A stretch of 64,000 nt of DNA from Cytobacillus sp. NCCP-133 (GCF_026011715.1 NZ_BRVM01000017.1:1-64000), one strand, 5' to 3'; shown: positions 1 to 8,983, counted from the first letter of the stretch. Made by a program: numbers and translations. The notes: generated by a model not told the origin, from the sequence alone.

Positions 1-82
1 ACCAGTTAAATTGCAGAAGCGCTTTACAGCCGCACCGATTGGCTCACGTTATATCGGTGCGAAAGTTGAGTATATTATTTAA
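1..82 (+). CDS. 3' end of an upstream gene (partial)
   Basis: The frame starting at base 2 is open for 26 codons and stops with TAA at 80-82; the tail reads ...GSRYIGAKVEYII. The upstream part lies outside the window. Its place before ylbC and the basic, beta-prone tail would suit a small conserved Bacillaceae protein such as a YugN-like protein, but that name is a guess from memory and 26 residues cannot support it. Confidence 0.45.
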   Translation, partial: PVKLQKRFTAAPIGSRYIGAKVEYII

Positions 83-237
83 CTGTTCCCACTGGCAAAA
101 AGGATAGAAAATCAATACACGTGATGATATGATTAGGGTAAAAGACTGGGTTACCAGTGGTTGTTTTCATACATGTACACATTACATAGTGAATAGTAAA
201 TATTAATATAGAGGAAATTAGAAGGGAGGGGGGTTCG

Positions 238-1299
238 CTGCGCACACTAGTAAGAATATTAATATTAATTGCCGTTTTTCTGGGGTTAGGCTTTTATCTC
301 GATATAGCCAGTGAGGAACAGGGGGAATTGCTTGTCAATAAAGAAAATCCAATCAGGGATTTGAATCAGGACAAGAACCATAACTTGATTTCAAATACTG
401 AAATTCCTGAAAAAGGGCTGGCCAAGCTGATGGGAAAATCAAGCCAGAAACTCAAGGAAAGTTTAGGTGAGCCGTCAAGGATTGATCCTTCTTTTTTTGG
501 ATTTGAATGGTGGGTATATCCTAAAAGCAATACTGACTATGCTCAAATTGGCGTCAGCGACAATAAAGTTGTGACTATTTTTGCAGCAGGTAAAAATCTG
601 GATGTCACCCCTTTTAAGATCGGCCAGCCAGTTAGCGAGATTAATTCCTCAGTCTTCGTTGAAACAAATATTAACATTGAATATAAAGATAGTACCTATC
701 TTTTTGAACTATCTGAAGAAGATCTTCATATAAGACCGCTGGTTATGGTAGGCAGCCAATATGCCCAGCTGAATATCGATAAGTTTACAGGAACTCTCTC
801 AAGTGTAAGGTTTATGGACACTGCAACCTTAATAAAGATGAGACCTTATGAGGTGGTATACCGTGGGGAATTATTGGAAGCGCCCCTGCCTTCGCCTGCT
901 TTTGAGAAAGAGGTGGAGAGAGGCAAGGAACACCAGATTCTTGACCTTACAAATATAATGAGGGTAAGAAATGGATTAAACCCGCTGAAATGGGATGAAG
1001 CAACAGCAGCTGTTGCCTATGCACACAGCAGGGATATGTACGAAAGCAATGATTTTTCACATACTTCCAAAACATACGGTGAATTAGCTGATCGACTTGA
1101 AGCTGGTGGGGTATTCTATGAAACTGCAGGTGAAAATATTGCAGCAAACTATATGGATGCCCCTGCAGTTGTGGAAGGGTGGCTCAATAGCAAAGGACAT
1201 AGAGAGAGCCTCTTAAATGAAAAGTTTACTCATCTGGGGGTTGGCGTCTATAAGAAACATTACACTCAAAACTTCATAAGAAAACTGGAAGAGGAATAA
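238..1299 (+). CDS. ylbC: YlbC-like membrane-anchored CAP-domain protein
   Basis: About 353 residues if translation starts at CTG 238, which lies 4 bases after a GGAGGGGGG run. No ATG, GTG or TTG occurs in frame between the stop at 190 and TTG 328, and only the longer form carries the N-terminal membrane segment (RTLVRILILIAVFLGLGF). A middle region (about residues 60-190) matches the CAP-associated N-terminal domain of YlbC. The last 125 residues are a CAP/SCP-PR1 domain with the features HSRDM, FSHTS, GENIA and GWLNSKGHR. The role is unknown; it should sit on the outer face of the membrane. It precedes the ylb cluster as in B. subtilis (346 residues there, from memory). A start at TTG 328 would give a 323-residue protein without the anchor and without a good ribosome site. 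Confidence 0.85.
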   Translation: MRTLVRILILIAVFLGLGFYLDIASEEQGELLVNKENPIRDLNQDKNHNLISNTEIPEKGLAKLMGKSSQKLKESLGEPSRIDPSFFGFEWWVYPKSNTDYAQIGVSDNKVVTIFAAGKNLDVTPFKIGQPVSEINSSVFVETNINIEYKDSTYLFELSEEDLHIRPLVMVGSQYAQLNIDKFTGTLSSVRFMDTATLIKMRPYEVVYRGELLEAPLPSPAFEKEVERGKEHQILDLTNIMRVRNGLNPLKWDEATAAVAYAHSRDMYESNDFSHTSKTYGELADRLEAGGVFYETAGENIAANYMDAPAVVEGWLNSKGHRESLLNEKFTHLGVGVYKKHYTQNFIRKLEEE

Positions 1300-1305
1300 T
1301 AAAAT

Positions 1306-1349
1306 AAAAAAGGAAAAGAGCCAATTAATTCAGGCTCTTTTCCTTTTTT
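1306..1349. terminator. Bidirectional terminator between ylbC and a convergent gene
   Basis: A perfect 17-bp stem (1306-1322 with 1333-1349) has A-runs on the left and T-runs on the right, so it can end transcription from both sides. It overlaps the last codons of the minus-strand gene. Confidence 0.9.
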
Positions 1350-1714
1350 GCATCAGATTTCTTTTTTAATTCGATACGGCTGACATGAAAAAACTCTTCC
1401 TTCCAATTACCATATAGATGGACAATATCCCCAATATTCACTGAAGGAAAGCAGGAGTCTTTCAGCTGCGGTGTGATTTTTTTTGCATTCCATAGTTTTC
1501 CTGACGCTTGTATGGTTAACTCAAGAACATGGACATATCGATTATAATAATATCTTTGTTTACTCTCTTTCTTATCGGCAATCACTCCTGAGATGATGGC
1601 TTCTTCAAGGACGTTATTAAGGCCAGCCCACTTATCATAACTTTCCCGCATTTCTTTTTTGGTCAGCCAGTAAAAGTAGAGGCAAATAATTGGGATGACA
1701 ATAGCTGTAACCAT
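1325..1714 (-). CDS. Small membrane-anchored protein of unknown function
   Basis: 129 residues. I place the start at ATG 1714 because GAGGTGG lies 4 bases upstream; an earlier in-frame start at 1750 has no ribosome site. One N-terminal membrane segment (VTAIVIPIICLYFYW) is followed by a charged soluble domain (about residues 20-129) with a YYYNRYVHVLEL stretch and a lysine-rich tail. The pattern suggests a single-pass protein with a small beta-rich domain. I do not recognise the family. It is convergent with ylbC and shares its terminator. Confidence 0.65.
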   Translation of the reverse strand: MVTAIVIPIICLYFYWLTKKEMRESYDKWAGLNNVLEEAIISGVIADKKESKQRYYYNRYVHVLELTIQASGKLWNAKKITPQLKDSCFPSVNIGDIVHLYGNWKEEFFHVSRIELKKKSDAKKEKSLN

Positions 1715-1778
1715 GTTTCCACCTCTTTTTATTTTTGGCTCTTTTCTCATAGATTGTTGTTTTTGTTGATGAATTTAG

Positions 1779-1985
1779 CCGTTGATTTCAGCAAGTGGTA
1801 CTTGCTTTCCGCGGGGAGGAACGGAAGCCTCCTCGACGCTCTGCGTCTGTGGGGTTTCCCGCTCCCTCTCCTCCCGCAGGACATTGAATAATCTTCCTCG
1901 AATCAACACCGCACGAAGAAAATGCGGATGCATTTTCGAGGATCAAGTACCCTCCGCTCCAATCAACTCAGCAAATTTAACTAAG
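1779..1985 (-). repeat. Family A intergenic repeat, copy 1
   Basis: A non-coding element of about 205 bases that occurs again at 15981-16185 in opposite orientation. Shared blocks are GTTGATTTCAGC at one end, a GAAAATGCATCCGCATTTTC hairpin core, AGATTATTCAATGTCCTGCG, and a GCGGAAAGCAAGT block. It fills the gap between two minus-strand genes. A short frame inside it is a repeat artefact, not a gene. Confidence 0.85.
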
Positions 1986-2019
1986 ATAGTGTAAAGCAAC
2001 ATACTTTACGAAAACAGCC

Positions 2020-2517
2020 TTATTTTTTGATGACTTTCTTTTCGATGATAAAAAAGCTCCCTGTTGCTTGTGCAATTTTTTTACCATCCGACCGATAAAC
2101 ATCTGCGGACAATACCATGCTTTTAGTGCCTTTATGATTAATAGTTGCCCTGCATGTCACATAATCTCCTTTTCCGACTGATAAATAATGAACGTTTAAC
2201 TGTGTAGTGACAGCTCCAAACCCTTTAGGAAGTAAGGAAGCAGCAAGTGAGCCCATGGCCGAGTCTATGACGGTTGCTGTGATCCCTCCGTGGAGAATTC
2301 CGAGAGGGTTATCCACTATGGAAGTTAAGGGGATGGTTAAAACACACTCATCGTCAGTGATCGAGCGTTCCATATGAAGCAGTCCCCCTATATAAGAACT
2401 GTTCTGTCCTGTCTGTTTCTTATGAAACCCATGCAGAATTGATTTTAAATCCTCTATTTCTTCGTCCGTCGCCTGGTCGATGCATTTATCGAATAACTCC
2501 ATTAGATCTTTATCCAT
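2020..2517 (-). CDS. PaaI-type hotdog-fold thioesterase
   Basis: 165 residues from ATG 2517, with AAGGG about 8 bases upstream. An in-frame GTG at 2526 sits directly on that ribosome site, so it is unlikely. The hotdog thioesterase signature is HGGITATVIDSAMG (about residues 76-89), with the helix-capping HGG and the D that usually acts in catalysis, followed by VTTQLNVHYLSVGKGD. Members hydrolyse acyl-CoA thioesters in the cytoplasm, usually as tetramers; the substrate cannot be told from sequence. It lies between a repeat and ylbD and has no obvious operon partner. Confidence 0.85.
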   Translation of the reverse strand: MDKDLMELFDKCIDQATDEEIEDLKSILHGFHKKQTGQNSSYIGGLLHMERSITDDECVLTIPLTSIVDNPLGILHGGITATVIDSAMGSLAASLLPKGFGAVTTQLNVHYLSVGKGDYVTCRATINHKGTKSMVLSADVYRSDGKKIAQATGSFFIIEKKVIKK

Positions 2518-2616
2518 GTTTTTCACCCTTCATTAGCAATCTGCATTATATATTATCACTAATGGCAGAATTTTTGAATTATATTTCTTTACTAGTGGAT
2601 ACAGTCGGTTGGCATT

Positions 2617-2644
2617 CACCTTTTCAAATTCAGCTCATATGGTA
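2617..2644 (+). promoter_or_regulatory. Candidate sigma-K promoter of ylbD
   Basis: CACC (2617-2620) lies 15 bases before CATATGGTA (2636-2644). The second element fits the sigma-K -10 pattern CATAnnnTA exactly and the first fits the -35 mACm. Start of transcription would be near 2653, about 28 bases before ylbD. This agrees with a spore coat role. Confidence 0.6.
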
Positions 2645-2680
2645 TTATAGGCATTTGTAGCAGAATGAGGTGAGATAGGC

Positions 2681-3085
2681 ATGTCTGATAAAAAGCTTCA
2701 TCCCTCTGTTGTAAAGTTTAAAGAGTTTGTCAAACAGAATCCGCAAATTATAAAGGAAGTACGGACTGGGAATGCCACTTGGCAAGATTTGTACGAAGAC
2801 TGGTATCTTTTGGGGGAAGAGGATTCAAGATGGGATTCGTTTAAAGAAAATAAGAAGTCAGAAAAAAGCTCTAATGAAAAGAAAAGCGATTGGATGGGTA
2901 ATATCATGGGGACGCTGAAGCAAATGGATTCCAATCAAATGCAGGGATATATCAATAATCTCAGCCAGGCACTCTCAGCTGTCCAGGGAGTCATTAGCCA
3001 ATTTCAAGGGGGCAAGCCAGCAGGAGGAAGCTCCAATTCAGGAAATTCAAAACCTAATAACCCTTTTTCATTTAGAAAAGATTAA
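2681..3085 (+). CDS. ylbD: Spore coat protein YlbD
   Basis: 134 residues, ATG with GAGGTGA 8 bases upstream. Highly charged N-terminal half (LHPSVVKFKEFVKQNPQII, then YEDWYLLGEEDSRWDSF), a middle helix (MGNIMGTLKQMD and YINNLSQALSAVQGVISQF), and a Gly/Ser/Asn-rich tail. This is the YlbD family, assigned to the spore coat in B. subtilis. It sits directly before ylbE with 20 bases between, so the two are probably cotranscribed, and a sigma-K-like promoter precedes the pair. Confidence 0.88.
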   Translation: MSDKKLHPSVVKFKEFVKQNPQIIKEVRTGNATWQDLYEDWYLLGEEDSRWDSFKENKKSEKSSNEKKSDWMGNIMGTLKQMDSNQMQGYINNLSQALSAVQGVISQFQGGKPAGGSSNSGNSKPNNPFSFRKD

Positions 3086-3105
3086 ATTCAGAGGGGAATG
3101 GAATA

Positions 3106-3348
3106 ATGAGGAAAGATGTTGTCAATTATCTTGAACAAAAAAAAGAATTAAAGCAATTTATAAGGGAGCAGCCCCGCTGGTACAGAACTTTAACAAGGAA
3201 CCCCTATGAAATCCATTCTTTGGAAGTGGCTGCACTTCATTATTATAAAAAGACTATTCCCCATCAAGTCGAAAAATTTACAAATGGGGTACAAATGGCT
3301 TCCATGATGATGAGTATGTTTCAGGCAATGAATTCACAGTCCAATTAA
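3106..3348 (+). CDS. ylbE: YlbE-like small protein
   Basis: 80 residues, ATG with GAGGGG upstream. It matches the YlbE family (QKKELKQFIREQPRWYRTLTR, then a Met-rich C-terminal helix MASMMMSMFQAM). Its function is unknown. Position after ylbD, with a terminator right after it, makes ylbD-ylbE a short late-sporulation transcription unit by inference. Confidence 0.85.
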   Translation: MRKDVVNYLEQKKELKQFIREQPRWYRTLTRNPYEIHSLEVAALHYYKKTIPHQVEKFTNGVQMASMMMSMFQAMNSQSN

Positions 3349-3349
3349 G

Positions 3350-3385
3350 AAAGCTTTCTCGCAAAGCCGAGAGAGCTTTTTATTA
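3350..3385 (+). terminator. Terminator after ylbE
   Basis: A 10-bp stem (AAGCTTTCTC with GAGAGAGCTT, one G-T pair) is followed by TTTTAT. Confidence 0.8.
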
Positions 3386-3481
3386 TGGTTAAGAGTAAAA
3401 AAGGGAATAGGTGCAAACACTATGATCATATAGGGAATCCTTTTTAAAAAAAATGGAAGCCGATTTTAGGGGTGAATTAGA

Positions 3482-3910
3482 ATGAAGGGCTTAAAATACC
3501 TTATTAGCATATTATTCCTTTTGATTCTTGCTGCATGCCATAAAGATATCCCTGAACCAGAAACAATGTTGGAAATTGAATCAGTCAGTGCAATTGAGTT
3601 AGCATCAGATATACCGGTATTGGGTATTGAAAGCAATGCGAAGGATCCCTTTTATGTTCGGCATCAAGTAAGAGGAAAAGATGTGCTTATTGAATGTATA
3701 GTTCAAGGTGTCTCCTTCAGGGGACATAGCACAAAAGACAAGGGAAAAATTCTCTTGTATGTAGATGGTGTTAAAAAAGAGGAAATATCTTCTGCGGCGT
3801 TTATTGTTAAAGGCCTGGATACGGGTACCCACCGGATAAGGCTGGCACTTATGAAAGGGAATCAGCCTTCAGCAGAGCTGAATAAAGAGTTTTATGTGTC
3901 CATTCCGTAG
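3482..3910 (+). CDS. Small putative lipoprotein
   Basis: 142 residues, ATG with AGGGGTG upstream. The N-terminus is a lipoprotein signal peptide (MKGLKYLISILFLLILAAC) whose lipobox LAAC puts the lipidated Cys at residue 19. The mature part (DPFYVRHQVRGKDVLIECIVQGVSFR and GIHRIRLALMKG-like strands) looks like one small beta-sandwich. It should be anchored on the outer membrane face. Function is unknown; it lies alone between the ylbE terminator and ylbF. LspA, which would process it, is encoded at 58 kb. Confidence 0.75.
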   Translation: MKGLKYLISILFLLILAACHKDIPEPETMLEIESVSAIELASDIPVLGIESNAKDPFYVRHQVRGKDVLIECIVQGVSFRGHSTKDKGKILLYVDGVKKEEISSAAFIVKGLDTGTHRIRLALMKGNQPSAELNKEFYVSIP

Positions 3911-3968
3911 GTTCCTTGCTTTAGCTTTCAATCGTTTCATGATAAAATAGGAAACGGAGGTGGGCTTT

Positions 3969-4409
3969 TTGCTTGCTACATTAGAGAGAATGGCAATTTT
4001 GGACAAAGCTGACGAGATTGCAGCAATGATTATTGAATCAGAAGAAGCGAACCAATACCGCAAAAGTTTATATATATTAAAGAACAGCCGTGAGACCCAA
4101 AGAAAAGTTAAGGAGTTTGTCAAAATGAAAGAGCTTTATGAAGAAGTTCAGCGTTTTGGCAAATTTCACCCAGAATATAAAAAAGTGATGATGTCCATTA
4201 GGGAACTTAAGCGTGAAATGGATATGGATGTCCATGTGGCGGAGTTCAGAAGAGCTGAAAACGGCCTGCAAAACCTTCTTGATGAAGTAAGTGTACTAAT
4301 TGGCCGATCTGTTTCTGAACATATAAAGGTTCCAACTGGGAATCCTTTCTTTGAATCAAGCTGCGGAGGCGGCTGCGGCAATGGTGGGAGCTGTGGCTGT
4401 TCAGCATAA
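3969..4409 (+). CDS. ylbF: YlbF (RicF), subunit of the RNase Y specificity complex
   Basis: 146 residues from TTG 3969, with GGAGG 8 bases upstream; this aligns with the known YlbF start (MxAT...). An earlier GTG at 3960 overlaps the ribosome site. The protein is mostly helical and ends in a Cys/Gly-rich tail (SSCGGGCGNGGSCGCSA). In B. subtilis YlbF, YmcA and YaaT form the RicAFT (Y) complex, which binds two [4Fe-4S] clusters, directs RNase Y cleavage of operon mRNAs, and is needed for sporulation, competence and biofilm formation. The cysteines in the tail are the likely cluster ligands. A terminator follows. Confidence 0.93.
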   Translation: MLATLERMAILDKADEIAAMIIESEEANQYRKSLYILKNSRETQRKVKEFVKMKELYEEVQRFGKFHPEYKKVMMSIRELKREMDMDVHVAEFRRAENGLQNLLDEVSVLIGRSVSEHIKVPTGNPFFESSCGGGCGNGGSCGCSA

Positions 4410-4435
4410 AAAACCGGCTTTTGCTGGTTTTTTTT
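4408..4435 (+). terminator. Terminator after ylbF
   Basis: The stem AAAAACCGGC/GCTGGTTTTT with a TTTT loop overlaps the stop codon and runs into eight or more T. Confidence 0.85.
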
Positions 4436-4534
4436 GTTATCAAAATATGCATGATTGTAATTTATGCATTGAAACCTGCTGTTTTTCTATGCTAGACTAA
4501 TGAAAACAATTGATTGATCGAAGGGGAAAAATAT

Positions 4535-4810
4535 ATGCTTGGTCAAAGACAAGGAATAATTGTCTGGCTTTATTCATTAAAGCAAGCAAAAATGTTAAGA
4601 AGATTCGGAAATGTCCATTATGTTTCAAAGCGGCTGAAATACGTGGTATTGTACAGTGATCTTGCAGATGCTGAAGGTATAATGGAAAAAATTAATTCAT
4701 ATTCTTTTGTGAAAAACGTAGAACTATCCTATAAGCCATTCCTAAAAACGGAATTTGAAAATTCTAAGCCTGACAAGGCAAAGGAATACGATTATAAAAT
4801 GGGAATATAA
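4535..4810 (+). CDS. ylbG: YlbG, DUF2129 protein
   Basis: 91 residues from ATG 4535 with AAGGGG 8 bases upstream; this is preferred over an in-frame TTG at 4514. It matches YlbG/DUF2129 ([31 protein letters not shown]). Function is unknown. It follows ylbF as in B. subtilis but a terminator lies between the two, so it probably has its own promoter. Confidence 0.87.
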   Translation: MLGQRQGIIVWLYSLKQAKMLRRFGNVHYVSKRLKYVVLYSDLADAEGIMEKINSYSFVKNVELSYKPFLKTEFENSKPDKAKEYDYKMGI

Positions 4811-4840
4811 AAGGCATGACTAAAGGCTCATGCCTTTTTT
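4809..4840 (+). terminator. Terminator after ylbG
   Basis: AAAAGGCATGA pairs with TCATGCCTTTT around an 8-base loop, followed by T-rich sequence. Confidence 0.85.
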
Positions 4841-4936
4841 ATTTGCGGAAAAACACTCTTTCCTTGATATGCCTCATGGTGAATGTCTCGATACCCTATA
4901 GAAGGACTGGAGCACGGCACCGCAGGTTAAGTTCGC

Positions 4937-5326
4937 TTATTGCAATGGAGCAATATAATGATTAAGCCTCAAAATTCCAATTAAATACTGATAAAACAAT
5001 TCCTTTTCATTAAAGTAAGTAGAAGGCTTTACCGTAAGCTGAATGACTTCTTTGTTAAGTATCCTAGCCGTTTCAGCAAATAAATCGTATCTTTTAGTAG
5101 GTATTATATTTGGATTTGGTGTCCCTTCTCGGCAAACATAAAGCGGCTGAAAATCTCCAGGATCTGTAGGCTTTAAGATAACAGCTAAAGACGTCACATC
5201 TCTATCCTTTATATTTGTATGGAAAGCTGCCAAATGGGATAGCCGGTGCTGGCTGGCCATTGCAATCTCGATTAATTCATAAATATCAGAGTAACCTTCA
5301 CCAATCTCTATAAAACGCTGTATCAA
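4937..5326 (-). CDS. Conserved Bacillaceae protein of unknown function (DUF7147-like)
   Basis: 129 residues from TTG 5326 with GGAGGG 7 bases upstream. The sequence begins MIQRFIEIGEGYSDIYELIE and contains FHTNIKDRDVTSLAVILKPTDPGDFQ. From memory, close homologues occur beside ylbF/ylbG in related bacilli, often labelled methylthioribose kinase, and recently a DUF. It is far too short for that kinase and has no kinase motifs, so I do not use the name. It is transcribed opposite to its neighbours. Confidence 0.7.
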   Translation of the reverse strand: MIQRFIEIGEGYSDIYELIEIAMASQHRLSHLAAFHTNIKDRDVTSLAVILKPTDPGDFQPLYVCREGTPNPNIIPTKRYDLFAETARILNKEVIQLTVKPSTYFNEKELFYQYLIGILRLNHYIAPLQ

Positions 5327-5477
5327 AGTTAGTCCCTCCTTTTATTCTTTAGCGGAATACACCTCTTCATTATGTACCCTGTTCAATAAAATAAAATGGT
5401 CTATGTCCATCCATACTTTATCATTTCCAGCATAAAAATAGAAGTAGCACCTAAAAAGCTGAGAGGAGTGTGACTGC

Positions 5478-5711
5478 ATGCTTTATATTTTTCTTTTGAA
5501 GACTACCTTTCTTTGTGCCGCTTATTTTATAAAGGCAGATATTTCTTCATTAGAAAAGAAACATATTTATAATATGAATGGTTTTGTCGTCGTATCGATC
5601 ATAGCGGTGTTAAGTGCAAAAGGACTGCTTGCTGTGCAAAATACTGACCTTTTCTCGGTGTCAGTAGAAGATCTTGAGGAATTCCATATCCTAAGGTTTG
5701 CAGATAGGTGA
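5478..5711 (+). CDS. Possible small membrane protein
   Basis: 77 residues; GAGAGGAG lies about 9 bases before the ATG. Two hydrophobic stretches (YIFLLKTTFLCAAYFI and FVVVSIIAVLSAKGLLAV) are separated by a charged loop, and the tail is acidic. No family recognised. It could be real because of the good ribosome site, or a decayed remnant, since about 340 bases without a gene follow it. Confidence 0.4.
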   Translation: MLYIFLLKTTFLCAAYFIKADISSLEKKHIYNMNGFVVVSIIAVLSAKGLLAVQNTDLFSVSVEDLEEFHILRFADR

Positions 5712-6052
5712 CTTGGCTAATGCAGCCTCAAGTATCGGGGTTAGTTGTACTCTGCTTGATGGCAGCCCGGATTATCATTTCGCTTAATAGGACGAAATGA
5801 GAAAATAAAAAATACCCCAGTTAAAGAAGATAGCCCAGATTTACCTTGTACATACCTCACATTCAGCATAGCAAACCCGCTTCAAAAATAGTTTATGTGA
5901 AAAAACTCTTAACCTGCTTCACAACAAATTCTCACTTAATTGTTCTCAGCAGCAAATCGTAAAAATTTGAAAAAATTATACAATTTTTGTGTGACGGATG
6001 TCCTTCCCTTTGGTATTGTTATGGTAAAAGAATACGACTAAGAGGGTATACC
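5712..6052. other. Gap without a recognisable gene
   Basis: I see no coding frame with a ribosome site. There is one 7-bp hairpin (CATTTCG/CGAAATG near 5776-5800) and AT-rich sequence before the next gene. A promoter for the gene at 6053 is probably here, but no clear -35/-10 pair stands out. Confidence 0.4.
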
Positions 6053-7471
6053 ATGTGGAGAACATTTTTTTTTATTTTTCTAATATTATCTGGGATCATT
6101 ACGGGCTTGGTTGTATGGCAATGGAAAGCTTATTCTGAGCAGACAGGGGAGATTGAAAGGCATCTTTCTATAAGCCAGCAAATAGATGTTGAATCTCTCA
6201 AGAGCGAGTTGAAAATTACACAAACAATATCAGGTTTACTTCCTAATAAAGAATATAGATTAATTATTCCGGATACACTTTTTCAATGGAAATGCAAAAG
6301 CGGAGAGGGGGCAGCATGTGATTCAGCTGATGATGATCCCTATACATTCTTTACCAATGAAAATAAAATGGTATTTACCTATGTTTTGCCAAAGGAAAAG
6401 AAACAAAAAGCACTTTTATTGAATGATTGGACTGTCTCCATACATGGGGTAGAGATTGAAGATTCGTCAATCATGGTGTCTGATTCGATTCAGAGGGAAG
6501 GTGTATGGGCAGCGGGATTTCCGTTAAGAGCAAAGAAAGAATTGGAGGTTATTGATTACTATATCTTTGAAGGACAAGGCGGGACACCTTCTCTGTATTG
6601 GCAGCAGGCACCACTTATAAAGACAGCTAAAAACAGGTTTGAGTTTTACTCCAGCAATCCTTTGGCTCCTGATTTAGATGCGGGGAACCCTGTTAGCTTA
6701 GGGGGATCATCTGAAATAACTGTGGTATTAACAGATGAATATCAGCAATCTAATGGAAAAGGAATTCTTATAGCAGAAACTGCCACAAAAAAAGAAGAGC
6801 TGAATAAAATGCTGTTGAATCAAAGTCTTATGCAGAAAATTGGGGATCATCCCGACATAGAAATTTGGCTTATCGAAGCCTTTGCAGCTCATCTGATGGG
6901 GAAAAGGGCAGGAACCGCCAAAGGAATCATGGTCCAAAATGAATTATTAAACGAACTTGGTAAAGATGAACTTCTATCGTTTTATCAGAATATGAACACG
7001 GAAAATACGCTCAGCACTGAAAAACTGGATAAACTTTTGGGCAATATAAAAGGCCATTCAACCCGTTTTTTTACAATGAATATAAGATACGATGATTCAT
7101 TTTTCCCTCTTTTTTTTGAAGGGGGAAAAAAAGTGATTATTTTCGGAATCGAGCAAACAGGAGTAAGGCTGATTTATAAAAATGGGAAACGGCTTCTGCC
7201 TTTAAAAGAGGTAATGGAAGCTATGGGGTATGAAGTGAAAGTCCTTTCTGGTGATGAAATGCTGCTGCTTGCCAAAGGGAAAAATAGCTATCGCTTTTAC
7301 TTTAACAAAAATGTTTTCATTTATAATGAAGAGGACTATGGACTTCTGGAAAATCCGTTGACTATTTTAAACGGGACCGCTTATATTGAGATTCAATGGC
7401 TAAAATCACTTTTTGGAATCACAGTCGAAGAAGGAGACCAGAAGATCAAGTTAATAAAAGACACGAAATGA
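6053..7471 (+). CDS. Membrane-anchored protein with C-terminal stalk (copper amine oxidase N-like) domain
   Basis: 472 residues from ATG 6053, with AGAGGG 7 bases upstream; a start at 5987 lacks a ribosome site. One N-terminal membrane segment (FFFIFLILSGIITGLVVW) is followed by a large extracellular part. The last 100 residues look like a stalk domain of the copper-amine-oxidase N-terminal type: VRLIYKNGKRLLPLKEVMEA, a beta-rich middle, then YIEIQWLKSLFGITVEEGDQ. Such domains occur in cell-surface proteins of Firmicutes. The central 300 residues (with CKSGEGAAC, a possible disulfide pair) are not recognised. It stands alone between ylbG and rsmD, where B. subtilis has nothing comparable. Confidence 0.75.
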   Translation: MWRTFFFIFLILSGIITGLVVWQWKAYSEQTGEIERHLSISQQIDVESLKSELKITQTISGLLPNKEYRLIIPDTLFQWKCKSGEGAACDSADDDPYTFFTNENKMVFTYVLPKEKKQKALLLNDWTVSIHGVEIEDSSIMVSDSIQREGVWAAGFPLRAKKELEVIDYYIFEGQGGTPSLYWQQAPLIKTAKNRFEFYSSNPLAPDLDAGNPVSLGGSSEITVVLTDEYQQSNGKGILIAETATKKEELNKMLLNQSLMQKIGDHPDIEIWLIEAFAAHLMGKRAGTAKGIMVQNELLNELGKDELLSFYQNMNTENTLSTEKLDKLLGNIKGHSTRFFTMNIRYDDSFFPLFFEGGKKVIIFGIEQTGVRLIYKNGKRLLPLKEVMEAMGYEVKVLSGDEMLLLAKGKNSYRFYFNKNVFIYNEEDYGLLENPLTILNGTAYIEIQWLKSLFGITVEEGDQKIKLIKDTK

Positions 7472-7488
7472 TAAAGAAAAATAAAAAG

Positions 7489-7512
7489 CCCTGCAGTTTC
7501 CTGCAGGGTCCT
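7489..7512 (+). terminator. Probable terminator
   Basis: Perfect stem CCCTGCAG/CTGCAGGG with loop TTTC just after the stop codon; the following T-tract is weak (TCCTTCT), so efficiency is uncertain. Confidence 0.5.
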
Positions 7513-7629
7513 TCTAGATCCTTTTCAGGATAGAAGGCAAAGGGAGAGGAGAAACCGGAGGAAGAACTTATGGGGAAACGTAAGTCTTCTCCGCGGTTGG
7601 CAACAACATCTTCGAATAGATGCTGTTAG
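7510..7629 (+). promoter_or_regulatory. Paired hairpins with a tiny reading frame upstream of rsmD
   Basis: Hairpin 1 (7510-7537) is CCTTCT/AGAAGG plus ATCC/GGAT. Hairpin 2 (7555-7596) is an imperfect 14-bp stem with a 10-base loop. GGAGG at 7557-7561 lies in its left arm, and ATG 7570 begins a 19-codon frame that ends with TAG 7627. So the ribosome site of a possible leader peptide is sequestered. Whether it is transcribed or translated is unknown. Confidence 0.35.
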
Positions 7630-7840
7630 TAACATTATTTCCACAATCATCATGGATATACACTTAATTGGATATTTTTTTTAAGTGCATATTACTAAAA
7701 ATATTACGCTTTCAATTAGCAGGTTGGCTACCCATTGTAAGTTATGGTAGGATAGGGAAGAAAAAATATGCCAATGATTTCTCCTATGAAAAGGGTTGAG
7801 TTGGCAGGAAGATAAAATTAAGCTAGGTAGCGGTGATTTT

Positions 7841-8940
<1,100 letters not shown>

Positions 8941-8945
8941 TATAG

Positions 8946-8975
8946 AAACGGGCGCTGGGGGCTGCCCGTTTTTAT
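8946..8975 (+). terminator. Terminator between coaD and ylbJ
   Basis: Stem AAACGGGC/GCCCGTTT with a 10-base loop, then TTATTATT. It lies between convergent genes. Confidence 0.8.
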
Positions 8976-8983
8976 TATTCTTT

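Noticed and set aside
1782-1994. Short plus-strand frame with a sequence like RTLNNLPRINTARRKCGC
   Set aside because: It lies wholly inside the family A repeat; a similar peptide appears in the minus-strand frame of the second copy (15983-16189). Shared because the DNA is repeated, with no ribosome site.
4937-5326. Methylthioribose kinase annotation for this gene
   Set aside because: The name is used for similar proteins in databases as I recall, but 129 residues without kinase motifs cannot support it.
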